A DNA stretch of 64,000 bases from Chionoecetes opilio. Its lineage: Eukaryota > Arthropoda > Malacostraca > Decapoda > Majidae. Within the stretch, counting starts at the first letter, position 1; each line of letters opens with the position of its first letter. Made by a program: the position numbers and the translations under genes. A model generated the notes under the pieces. It had not been told where the DNA came from, did not search any database, and worked only from the letters and a program-made list of their open reading frames with translations. Shown here piece after piece: positions 19,031 to 30,987 of the stretch. The stretch is taken from positions 292,374 through 356,373 of the forward strand of contig JACEEZ010023454.1 of assembly GCA_016584305.1 (NCBI GenBank). Reading direction: 5' to 3'.

Positions 19031-19740
19031 AACTTCATGTAGTCAGGGGGCTTAATCTCCAAAATAACACAGATTGTTCAAATTGTTCCACAAGCACCAT
19101 TTTTGGTACATTAGTAGATATGACCATATCCTACCAATTTCTTGAGGGAGCCAAGCTAGGCTCTCGCTGTGATGGCCATCTTAGACCAATCCAAGATGGC
19201 CGCCATACGGAGTAAGCAAATGCAATAACTTGCGAACTAAAAGTAGTAGAACCATAAGTGATACCACTTTTGGGGGGTTTTTGAGCATAAGGAGTTCATT
19301 TCTGGCATAATTTTTCAGATTATAAGTGAAGGTCATGTGATAAGGTCGTATTTAAGGATATTTGTTGACACATTATGTGTTTTTTCTTTCTTTCAGAAGA
19401 TCACAGGATACAGTGTCATGTTATATTTAATACCATGTCTTGTACTAATGAAGAGATACATGCTTTGATAAGTTGACTGTCTCTCCATGGTTGACGCAGG
19501 TTTGACGTTCTAGACATAGAAGGCGGACCTTCATCATAGCATAAGTAAGATAGCTTAAGATTTCATTCCAGTCACCATTGTGGCGTCACCACATAGACGC
19601 ACCACATATAATAGACGGCGACATTAAACATCATTTACATATCAGATTATACATGTGCGTGTATTTTAGATTGCCTTATTTGTATATGGTAAACTACACA
19701 GCAATACTATCAATATGTGACTGGTATCCTTTTATTTTCA

Positions 19741-20650
19741 GGACATGGCGTATAATGAGAAAACTCTTTCAACGGGAACAGTCTTCATAACTACATTAAG
19801 ACACTGAACATCCTGCTTACTATCTACCAAGTTGAACATGACTTCCACAGACACTATTGAAACTGATTGGACACTCTGCTGCCTTTGCTATTCAAAGAAA
19901 AAGGAGTTGTTAGTGAATCCAACAGAACAGGGATTGTCAACACTTGAAAGAGATCTGCTTGATTTCGTACAACTCAATGCTCTACCTTCCATTGTCAAGA
20001 TTAGTCGGATAGATGATGGCTCAGGAATTGCAGCAGCCCTTCACTCACATGGTGCAGTGTACCATAAGTCTTGTCGGAGTATGTGTAACAGTTACAGGGT
20101 AAAACGTGTGCGTGACTGCTTGGAGAAGGAAATGGAAGAGGCAGCAGAAACAAGTCCTAAGAAGCTCAGGTCCAGTTTTGGCCCTCGTCCGGACCCTCAA
20201 ACCTTGCATTGTATAGTTTGTGAGGGTGAGGATCAGTGTGAATTGCGCAAAGCATTAACGTCGATGAACACCTGAAGGATTGGGCAAAAACAACCAAGAA
20301 CTGTTTGTTATATTCTCGCTTGACTGCACGTTCTGATACCCACGCAATGGATGTTTATTATCATGTCAAATGTTACTGGCGGCTTCGTGACTCTGCTCGT
20401 GAAGTAGAGCGCCAGTCTTCATCTACTGATGGACCTTCCGAAACCCCTTTCGAGTCCATGGTCATGGCACAGTTGATCACGTTTGTTGATGATTCTCGTA
20501 CAGAGGTATTAAAGCTGTCTGCATTACGAGAATTATACAAGACAATGATGGCAGACACAGGGCGTCCCTGTTCGGGAAGAGAGCCACATGCCACAAGATT
20601 CAAAGATCATATGCTCCATCATCTTCCAGAGTGGACTGAGTTCGAGCAAA
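19741..20650 (+). pseudogene. Unrecognised Cys/His-rich protein, frameshifted and truncated
   Basis: A strong acceptor (CCTTTTATTTTCAG) precedes this exon. The likely start is the ATG at 19838. Frame one (19838-20275) has CCLCYSKKKE, HGAVYHKSCRSMC, SYRVKRVRDCLEKEM, SPKKLRSSFGPRPDP and HCIVCEGED. A frameshift near 20262 moves coding to the frame of 20305-20650, with DVYYHVKCYWRLRD and later KLSALRELYKTMM. The repeated C..C / H..C pairs suggest zinc binding. I recall similar uncharacterised multicopy proteins in marine invertebrates, possibly transposon-linked, but cannot name the family. Coding ends exactly where the large inverted duplication starts (20651), which replaced the rest of the gene. 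Confidence 0.6.
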
Positions 20651-21515
20651 CCCTCGGGCAAGTGGGCTGTCAAGACAAGTGCCCTCGGAGTAATGTTCTC
20701 AGGTGTCACTGATATTACTACTGTCAACATGAAACATCCAGTGTTGGACGCGGTTTCTGCACAGCAGTGCGGGTATGAACTCTGCTTCAGATGAAGTATT
20801 TGAGGCCTGGTGACCAGTGAGGTGGACAACCCGGCCCAGCCTGGTCATGAGACCGTCACGGGTCACTACCTGGAACAACACAACGAGGAGTCATCGCTCC
20901 AGTGGACAATATAGTACCACCAGTCAGTGCTTTGTCTCGCTGAGACACACATTGTGGCAACACCTTGTTGCCTCCATTCTCATGGCGGCGATGACGCCGC
21001 GCCAGCGCATGCTGTTGGCTTTATAGGCACATATGTTTATCCCTACATGTACATCTCATGCATGCACCTTTTTCTGCTAATAATTTCCATGTTTTAAGAT
21101 TATTCCTATGACGTGTCACGCCCATGCCACGTCATCTACCACATGCTACAAGAGGACAGCACCTCACAGAGACGGCCACACCCTGACAGCGGGCACCCCC
21201 TGACCACGCCCGGCTACGCCCGCTGGTACCAGACGCCACGACGACAGAGATATAAAGACAGTCAGTGTGTGTGGTTGTGTGCGTCACCTAGACATTATTT
21301 GTGGTGAATACATTATTTGATGCACTGTGATTTAACAGAGAACTTTAATTACAACGTGCTGTATACGGACGATTCACTCTGTTCAATAGATCGAATAATA
21401 ATTATAAAACCACTGAGTGTTTATACTTGCCCGCCACTCGGCCTGTGATCACGCCTTCCACGCTTACTCAAACGTAAGTATATGTTATCTCATACGTAGG
21501 AACGTATGTATGGGG

Positions 21516-21907
21516 CTAACGAAGCGATGCACATGTGTACCCTGCAAGCAGGGCACCAAGCACACCCACCACCACCACACACACACCGATCACGAACCAG
21601 AGCACAAATTCCTTGTGCTCCTTCTCGGCCGTTTGGATCTGCCTTTGCAGATAGGCCAGACGCTCCTCCCTGCCCACCAGCAGGGGCAGCACCTCCCGCC
21701 AGCTGTCACAGCCGGGGAAGTCGCACTCGGCCAGGGGGTCCCGTGTAGTGGGGGGACCAGCCACGAAGCGGCCACCAGGCGCTCCCGCACCTTGCCCACG
21801 AGGGTGAGTACCGTGTTGGGCCCGGCGGCATATTCCCCAACTCTATGGAAGTGTGTGGTTTCCGAGTCCTCACTCGAAAGGCTGGCTGTAGTTCCGAAAC
21901 GAACCAT
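21516..21907 (-). pseudogene. Unrecognised coiled-coil, tail-anchored protein (left copy)
   Basis: On the minus strand a frame opens MVRFGTTASLSSEDSETTHF and reads to about LVGKVRERLVAAS. One base is then missing near 21765, and coding continues as GPPTTRDPLAECDFPGCDSW, REERLAYLQRQIQTAEKEHK and a C-terminal hydrophobic helix (VLWFVIGVCVVVVGVLGAL). The stop is at 21516. The layout is soluble head, helical stretch, single C-terminal membrane anchor. The same frameshift is present in the mirror copy, so it predates the duplication (or the two parts are separate exons). No family recognised. Confidence 0.45.
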
Positions 21908-22533
21908 AGGATTTTCTCGAAAATACCCTCATTGTGATTCCCACACAAAGTTACGCTAGGCCCAGCCAAACCTAACCTACCCTAACCGTAACCTAACGTA
22001 GCTTAACTTGACGTGTTCAAGAGTAAACGCGATATACTGTTCCCGGAAACGGGAATATGCGGCCCGGCGACCCGCCACACCCTCACTGCCTGACGGAGCT
22101 TGTCGGCAGTGTAAGTAACATAATCTATAAGATCATGGTAATATGTTATTGATGTTTTCTGTTGACAATCACTGAGCAGCGTCACCGCAATGCAACTGTA
22201 ATATTTTCTGCTCACACGCTATATCATTACCCATTGACTAGTGATTAATTTGACTTACATTTAATATTTTTGTTTCTTTTACGCTGCCCTCCCAGTACAA
22301 CCTGATTACCAGCCTACCTGGTGTTGGTGATGTGTTAATCTATATAGCTCACATACGACACAGTGTTGGTCATGGCTTGCTGGCCAGCAGGACACCCTCA
22401 TCTCCACAACTATACTTATCTTGCTGATTGTTTCCCTCTACTTTGTACTCCGCTGTTGTTCTAAGGAAAAGACCTGAATGACCTAAATCACATTGCGTAC
22501 GAAGTTATAAAGCAAAAGGCTTTTATAGTAATA

Positions 22534-23189
22534 CTAGCCGCAAAGCCGCACTCCGGGCGGACTTTTTGGCTATCTCCTGCGGAGGGCTATTGGTGGGCCT
22601 TCGGCCCACCAAACACAGACTCTCCAGATAGCCCCTTCTAACTTTCCTGAAATCATAGATGTAGAAATGTATATGTATTAACGCCAACCCATTCACATCA
22701 CCCCCAACCCATTCACTCACCCATTACCATCACCCCCCACCCATTCACTCACCCATTACCCATCACCCCCCACTCATTCAGTCACCCATTACCCATCACC
22801 ACACACCCATTCACTCACCCATTACCCATCACCCCCCCCCTATTCCCTCACCCATCACCCCCCACCCATTCACTCACCCACCCATCACCCCACACCCATT
22901 ACCCATCACCCCACCCATTCACTCACCCATTACCCATCACCCTACATCAAGGTTTCCTCAATTCTCGCAACCCACTTATTTTTACACAATTCTCGCTAAT
23001 AGGCTACTAAAAATAAAAATAATTAAAAGTGATCGGATCATCTCATAAGTGGACTTAAAATGTGCCTCTGGTCGACCCGGCTCCACAACTGTGCCATATG
23101 ATGGGATTGGGGCACTGGGGGCGGCACCTATCGCGGACACACAGACACACACACACACACACACACACTTTCGCTTATATTATTATAGA
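22534..23189 (-). mobile_element. Non-autonomous Helitron H3, in the left arm
   Basis: CTAG and hairpin at 22534 and the complement of TCTATAATAATATAAGCG at 23189 delimit 656 bp. Internal CCATTCACTCACCC minisatellite and CA tract are as in H1. Its mirror copy H5 (28398-29053) is the same length. Confidence 0.87.
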
Positions 23190-23545
23190 AGATGATATAT
23201 CTAGTTTTTCCTTGAATCAATGCAGACTTTTTTCCAGCTATTATCTCTTTTTTATTGTCCATTCCAAGCATCTATACTACTTAGGTATAAGCAATACTTC
23301 TTTATGTTATTCAATCATTTTCACTTTCTCAAATATTTCCCTCGTGTCCCCTCAAATATCCAGCTTTTTTTTCTTTTTCTTTTTCTTGTTAGTTGGTCAT
23401 TTGCGTTTGTCCTTGAGTTTTAGTATTGTTAATGATTATAATTATAGATGTCTCGCATCGCACCATTCTTCTTTACCATATACTCAAGTTAAAGTTTTAG
23501 CTGTCGTGCCACTGCGGTCCCCTGCCTAATGCCACATGCGTAACA

Positions 23546-24720
23546 TGCGTAACATGAAGTCAGTACACAAGTTTCGAATGAGTTTGCATGTCTCAGTTTT
23601 CAGTGTGAAAAAAATTGGAGCCTCAGACTGGAAGAACGTATTATAACTATTGAACTTACCCAAGTTGTAATCCAGAAATTCGAGGTAGGCTTGGGTAAGC
23701 TTGTTTTTCAAGGCAGTAACAATCATATCATTTACATGTGTTGGGTCACTAAATGTTAATTCTGTGAAATAAAGCTCCAATGCATCCCACTGTTCTACCT
23801 AGCAATCTTTTCACACATGCCTGTACAGACAACCACCTGGTTTGGCCTGGAGCCAGGATTTTATGAGGTTCAATATCAACAAATTTTTGAAACTCTTTGA
23901 ATGCATGTTGCCTCCTGGAGCTAAGACTAAATTAAGTGTGCAAAAATGTTACGGCATAAATCTTCAACATATTTTGGGAGTTTGAGGCAAGCATTTGATG
24001 CACATAGATGAATCATGTGGCATGAACATTTGACAATTATGACTTGAGGCAAATATTCTTTTAACAATGTAGCTACTGAATGGTTGGCTCCCATCATCAC
24101 ATTTGTAGTGTCAAAACAAAACCCAACAATATTATTAACAGGAATGTTTTTTGATGTGAAACATTCCTTCATGGCATTGAACAGTCCTACAGCTGAGCTA
24201 TCATTAACCTCTATCAAATCTACGAAAGAGTTTTCAAGTTTATCTTTCTCAAAATATTGTGCTAATACGCACAATTGTTTAGTTGTACTCCTGTCTGTTG
24301 TCTCATCTATAATTACAGAAAAAAGCCTTTCACGTAAGATTCCAAAGAGTTCAGTGCCGATCGAAAATGCTTTCCAAACACTTGTCTTATTATGTTTGAG
24401 GCTCTTTGCTTCCCTAGTTTTACTTTTTTTAAAGACATCGCATCAGGAAACATGGCTTTTAGGAGGTCTAGTAAGGGTTCACATAAGGAAATGGGCAAGT
24501 GATGTTCTGATAGAAAAGCACACACCCGAAGTTCAATTTTCCGTGCAGACTTTTCGATTGGGTCATTTGCATTAATAAAACTGGCAACTGACTTTGTCTT
24601 AAAGAAATTTCACCAATTTTCGTCATCTGGTGAAAATTTTCGTCATCTGGCAACACTAAACCCGCCCAGAGCAGAGACAGAAAACGGGGATCTATGAAGG
24701 GTGACACCAGTAGGTTTCCG
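23546..24720 (-). pseudogene. hAT-family transposase pseudogene
   Basis: Minus-strand fragments read in order from 24707 down to 23546. The first (24707-24468) has FIDPRFLSLLW and HGKLNFGCVLFYQ; next LCEPLLDLLKAMFPDAMS; then, after a frameshift in a T run near 24316, IIDETTD (first catalytic aspartate of the RNase-H fold) and LCVLAQYFEKDKL. VGFCFDTTNVMMGANHSVAT carries the second aspartate; KCSCHMIHLCASNACLKLP is the conserved CxxH segment. The last part (MELYFTELTF onward) is cut at the inner edge of the left arm at 23545, so the dimerisation domain is missing. It encoded a cut-and-paste transposase and is dead. Confidence 0.8.
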
Positions 24721-25020
24721 CTAGCCTTACATAAATAAAGTTTCGTGTGTATAAAAAATGAAAATTAAACACTGATTTTACGTCAATGAATCCTTTGAAT
24801 TTGAATAAAAAAAACTGACAAACACCTGATTACCCTAGATTATGCATTACCCTAACCGCTACCCTAGAAGGGGTCTTATTACCCTAGTTTAGGGTATTAT
24901 ACCCTAAAAGGGAAGCACTGGGCCTCACCCGCAGCTTTGAGGAGCTCCGCACTCATATTATAAACAGTAGCTGCCTTTCCGCCCCACAGCCCCTCCTCTA
25001 TCTCACTGCTACTATCCTAC
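24721..25020. other. LINE scrap (about 24925-25000) within unclassified DNA
   Basis: A segment with TTTGAGGAGCTCCGCACTCA then TATTATAAACAGTAGCTGCC resembles the minus-strand LINE at about 56418-56465. Upstream is AT-rich sequence with scattered CCCTA motifs. Confidence 0.45.
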
Positions 25021-25880
25021 CGTGGTTCGGACGAGGCCACATTAAATCCAATGACCCCTCTGCTATACGGAAGTAATCTTACCCTTTTTTACGCTGCTGC
25101 AAAACTTTATACTCCTACAATCCACTCCGTTCCGCTCGCCTTCCCCTCTCTATCAGTGGTTCGGATCCCACGAAAAACTGTAGGTCCCTCCGCTCTACGG
25201 AGTCCTTCTTCCCCTGTCCAATCTCTGAAAAAAAAATTAAAAAAACAAAAAAACACTTTTAATCTCAGACTTCTTTCACTAAATTTTTCACAATTTCCTT
25301 CCTCCTGTTTGTATATGTTGGAACGCGAGAGATGTAGTGGAGAAATGACGCCAGCCGTCCGTGCGGGGTGCCGTGGCGTTTGGGGGTGTGCGCGCGTACA
25401 TGGCAGTGACAGAAAAAGCAAAACAAACCCAAAACAAGACAAGAAACAAACAACAACAACAACAACAAAAACAAGATAAGAAGAAAGAAGAGAAGAAGAA
25501 AGAAGAACGAAGAGAAGAAGAAAACAAGTCAAATCTGAAGAAAGAAAAAAAGAACAAAAACCAAAACTGAAGAACTGGTGGGGTTGCGGGGGTGGGCGCG
25601 GGGTTGTCCTGGGTGTGTCCGGAGCACCATCTTCCGAGGCCCATGTCCTGCCAAGCCGCCCCAGAGTGGTTTCTGTTTGCTCGTGCGAGATGGGAAAGCG
25701 TGTCGTTAGGTCGAGATCGACTCACAACAAAAACATACAAACACATACAGCACCTGGGTCAAGCCCCGGAGACTTTTTCTCTTCCTAGCCTCCTTTCTCT
25801 CACCCATCTATTCTTCTCCCTGTCCCCACTTCCCCATCTCCTGCTTTCTCTTTTTATATTCTGATTCTGATTCGCCCCAC
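25021..25880. other. No recognisable gene; purine-rich tract 25440-25570
   Basis: The A/G- and CAA-rich tract at 25440-25570 produces overlapping low-complexity frames on both strands. Flanking DNA has no recognised family. Confidence 0.4.
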
Positions 25881-25985
25881 AGCTTTGCTACAGCCTCTCT
25901 GACTTCGTCATGAGAGGGTGCGGTTTCGTCATTGGGAGGATCGGCATCCACTGCCCGTGGATGAATCTAGTCTAATCTAATCTAA
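25881..25985 (-). mobile_element. LINE scrap, 5' part of minus-strand RT
   Basis: GCTACAGCCTCTCTGACTTC and GGATCGGCATCCACTGCCCG match the LINE at 56470-56540. It ends in TCTAATCTAATCTAA. Confidence 0.6.
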
Positions 25986-26095
25986 AAACCTAATGAAACT
26001 TGTTATTCTTTTTTCATTATAATTTTCCTCAAATAATGGAAACTATAGTAATAACAGAGAACACGTGTCCGCTTGCTTTACTGAATAAGACAAAA

Positions 26096-27748
26096 TCTAT
26101 AATAATATAAGCGAAAGTGTGTCTGTCTGTCTGTCTGTGTGTCCGCGATAGGTGCCGCCCCCTGTGGCAGATTCCCATCATATGGGACAGTTTTGGAACC
26201 AGGTCGACCAGGGGAACATTTTAAGGCCACTTTGGGGATGATCCGATCACTTTCTTTCTTTTTTTTTTTTAGTAGCCTATTAGCGAGAATTGTGAGAAAA
26301 AAAAAAGTGGGTTGCGAGAATTGAGGAAACCTTGATGTAGGGTGATGGGTAATGGGTGTGGGGTGATGGGTGAGTGAATGGGTGGGGGGTGATGGGTGAC
26401 GGAATAGGTGGGGGGTGATGGGTAATGGGTGAGTGAATGGGTGTGTGGTGATAAGTAATGGGTGAGTGAATGGGTGTGTGGTGATGGGTAATGGGTGAGT
26501 GAATAGGTAGGGGGTGATGGGTAATGGGTGAGTGAATGGGGGGGGGTGATGGGTAATGGGTGAGTGAATGGGTGGGGTGTGATGGGTAATGGGTGAGTGA
26601 ATGGGTGTGGGGTGATGGGTAATGGGTGAGTGAATGGGTGGGGGGTGATGGGTAATGGGTGAGTGAATGGGTGTGTGGTGATGAGTAATGGGTGAGTGAA
26701 TGGGTGGATGGGGGTGATGGGTAATGGGTGAGTGAATCAATCAATCATTGGGGGCATACGCCGGGGGGAGCGTCGCCTCGCCCACTCTACGACGCCACTC
26801 CCGGGGGTCACCCCGCGCGAGTTCCCATGCAGGCTCCTTTCCCATACCAAGCAGCTCTCGACAAGAAACATCAACTTGCCCCAGCCACGAGCCTTGTGGG
26901 CGCCCCCTTGGCCTCCTCCACGCCGGATTGTCTCTTACAGATACAATCTGATGGGAAGGATCGGTTTCAGGGTAGCGTGCCACATGCCCATATAGCCGAA
27001 GTTGGCGCTGACGGACTATGCAGGTAATAGGCCTAGATTCAGTCTCACGGTGCAATCGCTGATTTGACACGTAATTATCCCAGCGATACCCCATGATTCT
27101 GCAAAGACATTTATTACCAAAGGCATTGATTCGTCTCTTCAAGTCACTATTTAGTGTCCATGTCTCACAACCATAGAGTAAGACAGGGATCACAAGCGAC
27201 TTGAAGATCTGGATCTTTGTCCTCCTGCACAGGTACCGACAACGCCAAATACTCCCGCTGAGCGAGTCCATAGCACCGTGGGCTATGCCAATCCGCCGTA
27301 AGGCTTCTTGACGTGACTCGCCGTCATTATGGACTGCGCTACCAAGGTATGTAAAACTTTCCAAGATCTCAATGTCCTCGCCACACGCATGAACAGACTG
27401 TACTGCTTCATCTAGTAAGTCTCCAAGCACCTGGACCTTGGTCTTGAGCTAGGAGACCTCAAGTCCCAAAGGCTTTGCCTCCTCGTGCAGCGCCTCGAGA
27501 GCCATCACCAGGACCTCCAGCGACTCAGCAAAGATAGCTGCATCATCGTGAACTGCATCATCTGATTAGATTACTGCATCATCGTGAGTGAATGGGTGGG
27601 GGTAATACATACATTTCTACATCCATGATTTCAGGAAAGTTAGAAGGGGCTATCTGGAGAGTCTGTGTTTGGTGGGCCTTTTGGCCCACCAATAGCCTTC
27701 CGCAGGAGTTGGCCAAAAAGTCCGCCCGGAGTGCGGCTTTGCGGCTAG
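26096..27748 (+). mobile_element. Helitron H4 carrying a LINE insertion
   Basis: On the + strand it starts A|TCTATAATAATATAAGCG and ends in hairpin, GCGGCTAG|T, the textbook A/T target. The TGGGTGAGTGAATGGG-type minisatellite (26335-26735) is split from a last unit at about 27588 by an 850-bp LINE fragment. Without the insertion it would be about 800 bp, like its relatives. Confidence 0.88.
26738..27587 (-). mobile_element. Non-LTR retrotransposon 3' part, inserted in Helitron H4
   Basis: The minus-strand frame 27430-26741 is the C-terminal part of a LINE reverse transcriptase: IEILESFTYLGSAVHNDG, RRTKIQIFKSLVIPVLLYGC, ETWTLNSDLKRRINAFG, RQRQLRLYGHVARYPETD and a C-terminal WRRRVGEATLPPAYAPND. 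Upstream RT is in other frames (27430-27560). The element's 3' end is a short TGAT-type repeat (ATTGATTGATT on the minus strand). GTGAGTGAAT occurs at both edges, a possible target duplication, though it is also part of the Helitron repeat. 5'-truncated copy of the family seen at 55230-56835. Confidence 0.88.
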
Positions 27749-28397
27749 TAATACTCATAAAACAACAAACAGATAATTTATCTAAGATTGCTGTCCATTT
27801 CTGATAACACATTACTGGTCAACGATCACTGATAACCTGAACAATCCGTGTATTGACGAGATATCTAATCTGCATTGCGAACACAATGATAGCGACACCA
27901 TCTTATCTCCCATGAGGTTCCCGAGGCTCAGTCTGTGTTCGGTGTAAGAGTGACAGAAGCTTAGTGTCAACTTTACTTTTGATGTCGTCGCCAGTTCCTT
28001 GTTTGGGCACGCAGCGAGAGAGGCAAGTATATAGACATGACTGTTACGCATGTGGCATTAGGTAGGTGACCGCAGTGGCACGACAGCTAAAACTTTAACT
28101 TGAGTATATGGTAAAGAAGAATGGTGCGATGCGAGACATCTATAATTATAATCATTAACAATACTAAAACTCAAGGACAAACGCAAATGACCAACTAACA
28201 AGAAAAAGAAAAAGAAAAAAAAGCTGGATATTTGAGGGGACACGAGGGAAATATTTGAGAAAGTGAAAATGATTGAATAACATAAAGAAGTATTGCTTAT
28301 ACCTAAGTAGTATAGATGCTTGGAATGGACAATAAAAAAGAGATAATAGCTGGAAAAAAGTCTGCATTGATTCAAGGAAAAACTAGATATATCATCT

Positions 28398-29053
28398 TCT
28401 ATAATAATATAAGCGAAAGTGTGTGTGTGTGTGTGTGTGTGTCTGTGTGTCCGCGATAGGTGCCGCCCCCAGTGCCCCAATCCCATCATATGGCACAGTT
28501 GTGGAGCCGGGTCGACCAGAGGCACATTTTAAGTCCACTTATGAGATGATCCGATCACTTTTAATTATTTTTATTTTTAGTAGCCTATTAGCGAGAATTG
28601 TGAAAAAAAAGTAGGTTGCGAGAATTGAGGAAACCTTGATGTAGGGTGATGGGTAATGGGTGAGTGAATGGGTGGGGTGATGGGTAATGGGTGTGGGGTG
28701 ATGGGTGAGTGAATGGGGGGGGGTGATGGGTGATGGGTGAGGGAATAGGTGGGGGGCGATGGGTAATGGGTGAGTGAATGGGTGTGTGGTGATGGGTAAT
28801 GGGTGAGTGAATGGGTGGGGGGTGGGGGGTAATGGGTGAGTGAATGGGTGGGGGGTGATGGGTAATGGGTGAGTGAATGGGTTGGGGGTGATGTGAATGG
28901 GTTGGCGTTAATACATACATTTCTACATCCATGATTTCAGGAAAGTTAGAAGGGGCTATCTGGAGAGTCTGTGTTTGGTGGGCCGAAGGCCGACCAATAG
29001 CCCTCCGCAGGAGCTAGCCAAAAAGTCCGCCCGGTGGGCGGCTTTGCGGCTAG
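28398..29053 (+). mobile_element. Non-autonomous Helitron H5, in the right arm
   Basis: It starts TCTATAATAATATAAGCG and ends hairpin-CTAG|T. It shares both flanks with H3, so it is a duplicate of the same insertion rather than an independent one. Confidence 0.87.
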
Positions 29054-29755
29054 TATTACTATAAAAGCCTTTTGCTTTATAACTTCGTACGCAATGTGAT
29101 TTAGGTCATTCAGGTCTTTTCCTTAGAACAACAGCGGAGTACAAAGTAGAGGGAAACAATCAGCAAGATAAGTATAGTTGTGGAGATGAGGGTGTCCTGC
29201 TGGCCAGTACTCCATGACCAACACTGTGTCGTATGTGAGCTATATAGATTAACACATCACCAACACCAGGTAGGCTGGTAATCAGGTTGTACTGGGAGGG
29301 CAGCGTAAAAGAAACAAAAATATTAAATGTAAGTCAAATTAATCACTAGTCAATGGGTAATGATATAGCGTGTGAGCAGAAAATATTACAGTTGCATTGC
29401 GGTGACGCTGCTCAGTGATTGTCAACAGAAAACATCAATAACATATTACCATGATCTTATAGATTATGTTACTTACACTGCCGACAAGCTCCGTCAGGCA
29501 GTGAGGATGTGGCGGGTCGCCGGGCCGCATATTCCCGTTTCCGGGAACAGTATATCGCGTTTACTCTTGAACACGTCAAGTTAAGCTACGTTAGGTTACG
29601 GTTAGGGTAGGTTAGGTTTTAGCGTAACTTTGTGTGGGAATCACAATGAGGGTATTTTCGAGAAAATCCTATGGTTCGTTTCGGAACTACAGCCAGCCTT
29701 TCGAGTGAGGACTCGGAAACCACACACTTCCATAGAGTTGGGGAATATGCCGCCG

Positions 29756-30969
29756 CAGGGTTGCCAGACAGCCTGGTCTAAAAATCCCTATATTTTCGGG
29801 GGAAAATCCCCAGAAATCCCCATTTCATATATTTTTATACTTGGTATAAAAATGCTGAAATATATGCTACATAGCTACTCCACATATAAATTAAAATTGC
29901 CATGTTGATTTTAATGTACCAATAATTCATATTGTTTTACACAATATATTACATTACACATGAAGTAGCATAATTCACTTTTTTATTATAATCATCACAA
30001 GGACTGCAAAAAAAAAAAAAAGGCAGTAATAGGATACAACCTCATGAGCATTTAATAAAAAATACATTTAATAAGATTTTCTGCTTAAGGTTGATGGGGA
30101 TGATATATTTCCTTAAATTGCTTAGAAATATGATACAGAAATAAATGAAAATATTAATGCTCTTAGCCTCTTGGGGAACTTAAATAATCCAACTAATATT
30201 CTGGACATACTGTACTATTCAGAAAGAAAGAATAAATTACACATTTGCATACTAAATAATATCATCATTCGAATCATCATTTTCATGGTATTTGTAGATA
30301 TTTGAAGTCATCATGTTGACTATTTTATCATTTACAGCAAAATTGAAACATTCCCGGCCTTTCAAATACCGCTTTGAATGCATAAGTCCAACTAGAGTTC
30401 TCTGGTTGAGAGTTTGTTTCTTAGTTTTGTTTTTAAATTGTTTACAGATGAAAATATCCTTTCTGCTGTGGCACTAGAATGAGGAAGACGCAATAGCCCA
30501 GAAACAAAACTTGACAAATTTGGAAACATGGGGGTTTCATCACCACTCTTTATTTCTCTAACTGTCTCCCAGAAGCCTTCAACATCATTGATTTCTGAAT
30601 CAGCAAGATCGGTGTTTCTTAGTACTCTCCATTCTTTGTCTAGGTGATTTATTTTGTCAGGACCTACAATTCCAGGAAATACACTAGCGGCTAGTGTATT
30701 TCCTGGAATTGTCAATGGACCAATGGAGACCACATTTCTTGACTTACTTCTTTGGGATCAATGAAGCTCAAATTACTTCTTCCTTGCCGTCGGTTTAACC
30801 TCATGTTTTCTTTTAAGCTTCATATTAATAATATTATTTTAAGCGATAAAATGCATATTTTTTTCAGAAGCCTCAAAAGTCCCCAAATCGAGAGTGAATG
30901 TCCCCATGTCCCCATCAGTGTCCCGAAATCCCAAAATATAGGGACAAATCCCCAAATCTGGCAACTCTG
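29756..30969 (-). mobile_element. Non-autonomous hAT element with perfect 8-bp target duplication
   Basis: The ends CAGGGTTGCCAGA and TCTGGCAACTCTG are inverted repeats, and TGCCGCCG flanks both sides (29748-29755 and 30970-30977). The left duplication arm lacks the element and shows the empty site, which confirms the boundaries. Inside, the minus-strand frame 30733-30392 keeps only the hAT dimerisation region (LLRLPHSSATAERIFSSVNN, KTKLRNKLST). A frameshift then leads into GLMHSKRYLKGRECFNF and a stop near 30255. Most of the transposase is deleted. Confidence 0.93.
30666..30712. repeat. Perfect 47-bp palindrome in the hAT element
   Basis: The arms at 30666-30688 and 30690-30712 are exact reverse complements around one G. 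It falls within the transposase remnant, where it doubles a short coding segment in inverted form. Confidence 0.93.
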
Positions 30970-30987
30970 TGCCGCCGGGCCCAACAC

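Larger units (their letters stand above)
20651..23545 (+). repeat. Left arm of a large inverted duplication
   Basis: The reverse complement of this 2.9-kb segment recurs at 28042-32191. The arms share non-coding DNA, a frameshifted coiled-coil/TM frame, Helitron H3/H5 and a 155-residue non-coding open frame, with only scattered differences. The outer edge is CCCTCGGGCAAGTGGG; the inner edge ends CACATGCGTAACA. Confidence 0.92.

Noticed and set aside
23062..23529. 155-residue open frame, identical on the other arm
   Set aside because: It starts inside the Helitron CA tract, is low-complexity and T-rich, and is doubled only because of the inverted duplication.
25107..25746. Overlapping Lys/Glu-rich and Cys/Phe-rich frames
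   Set aside because: They arise from a purine-rich tract; no conserved motif.
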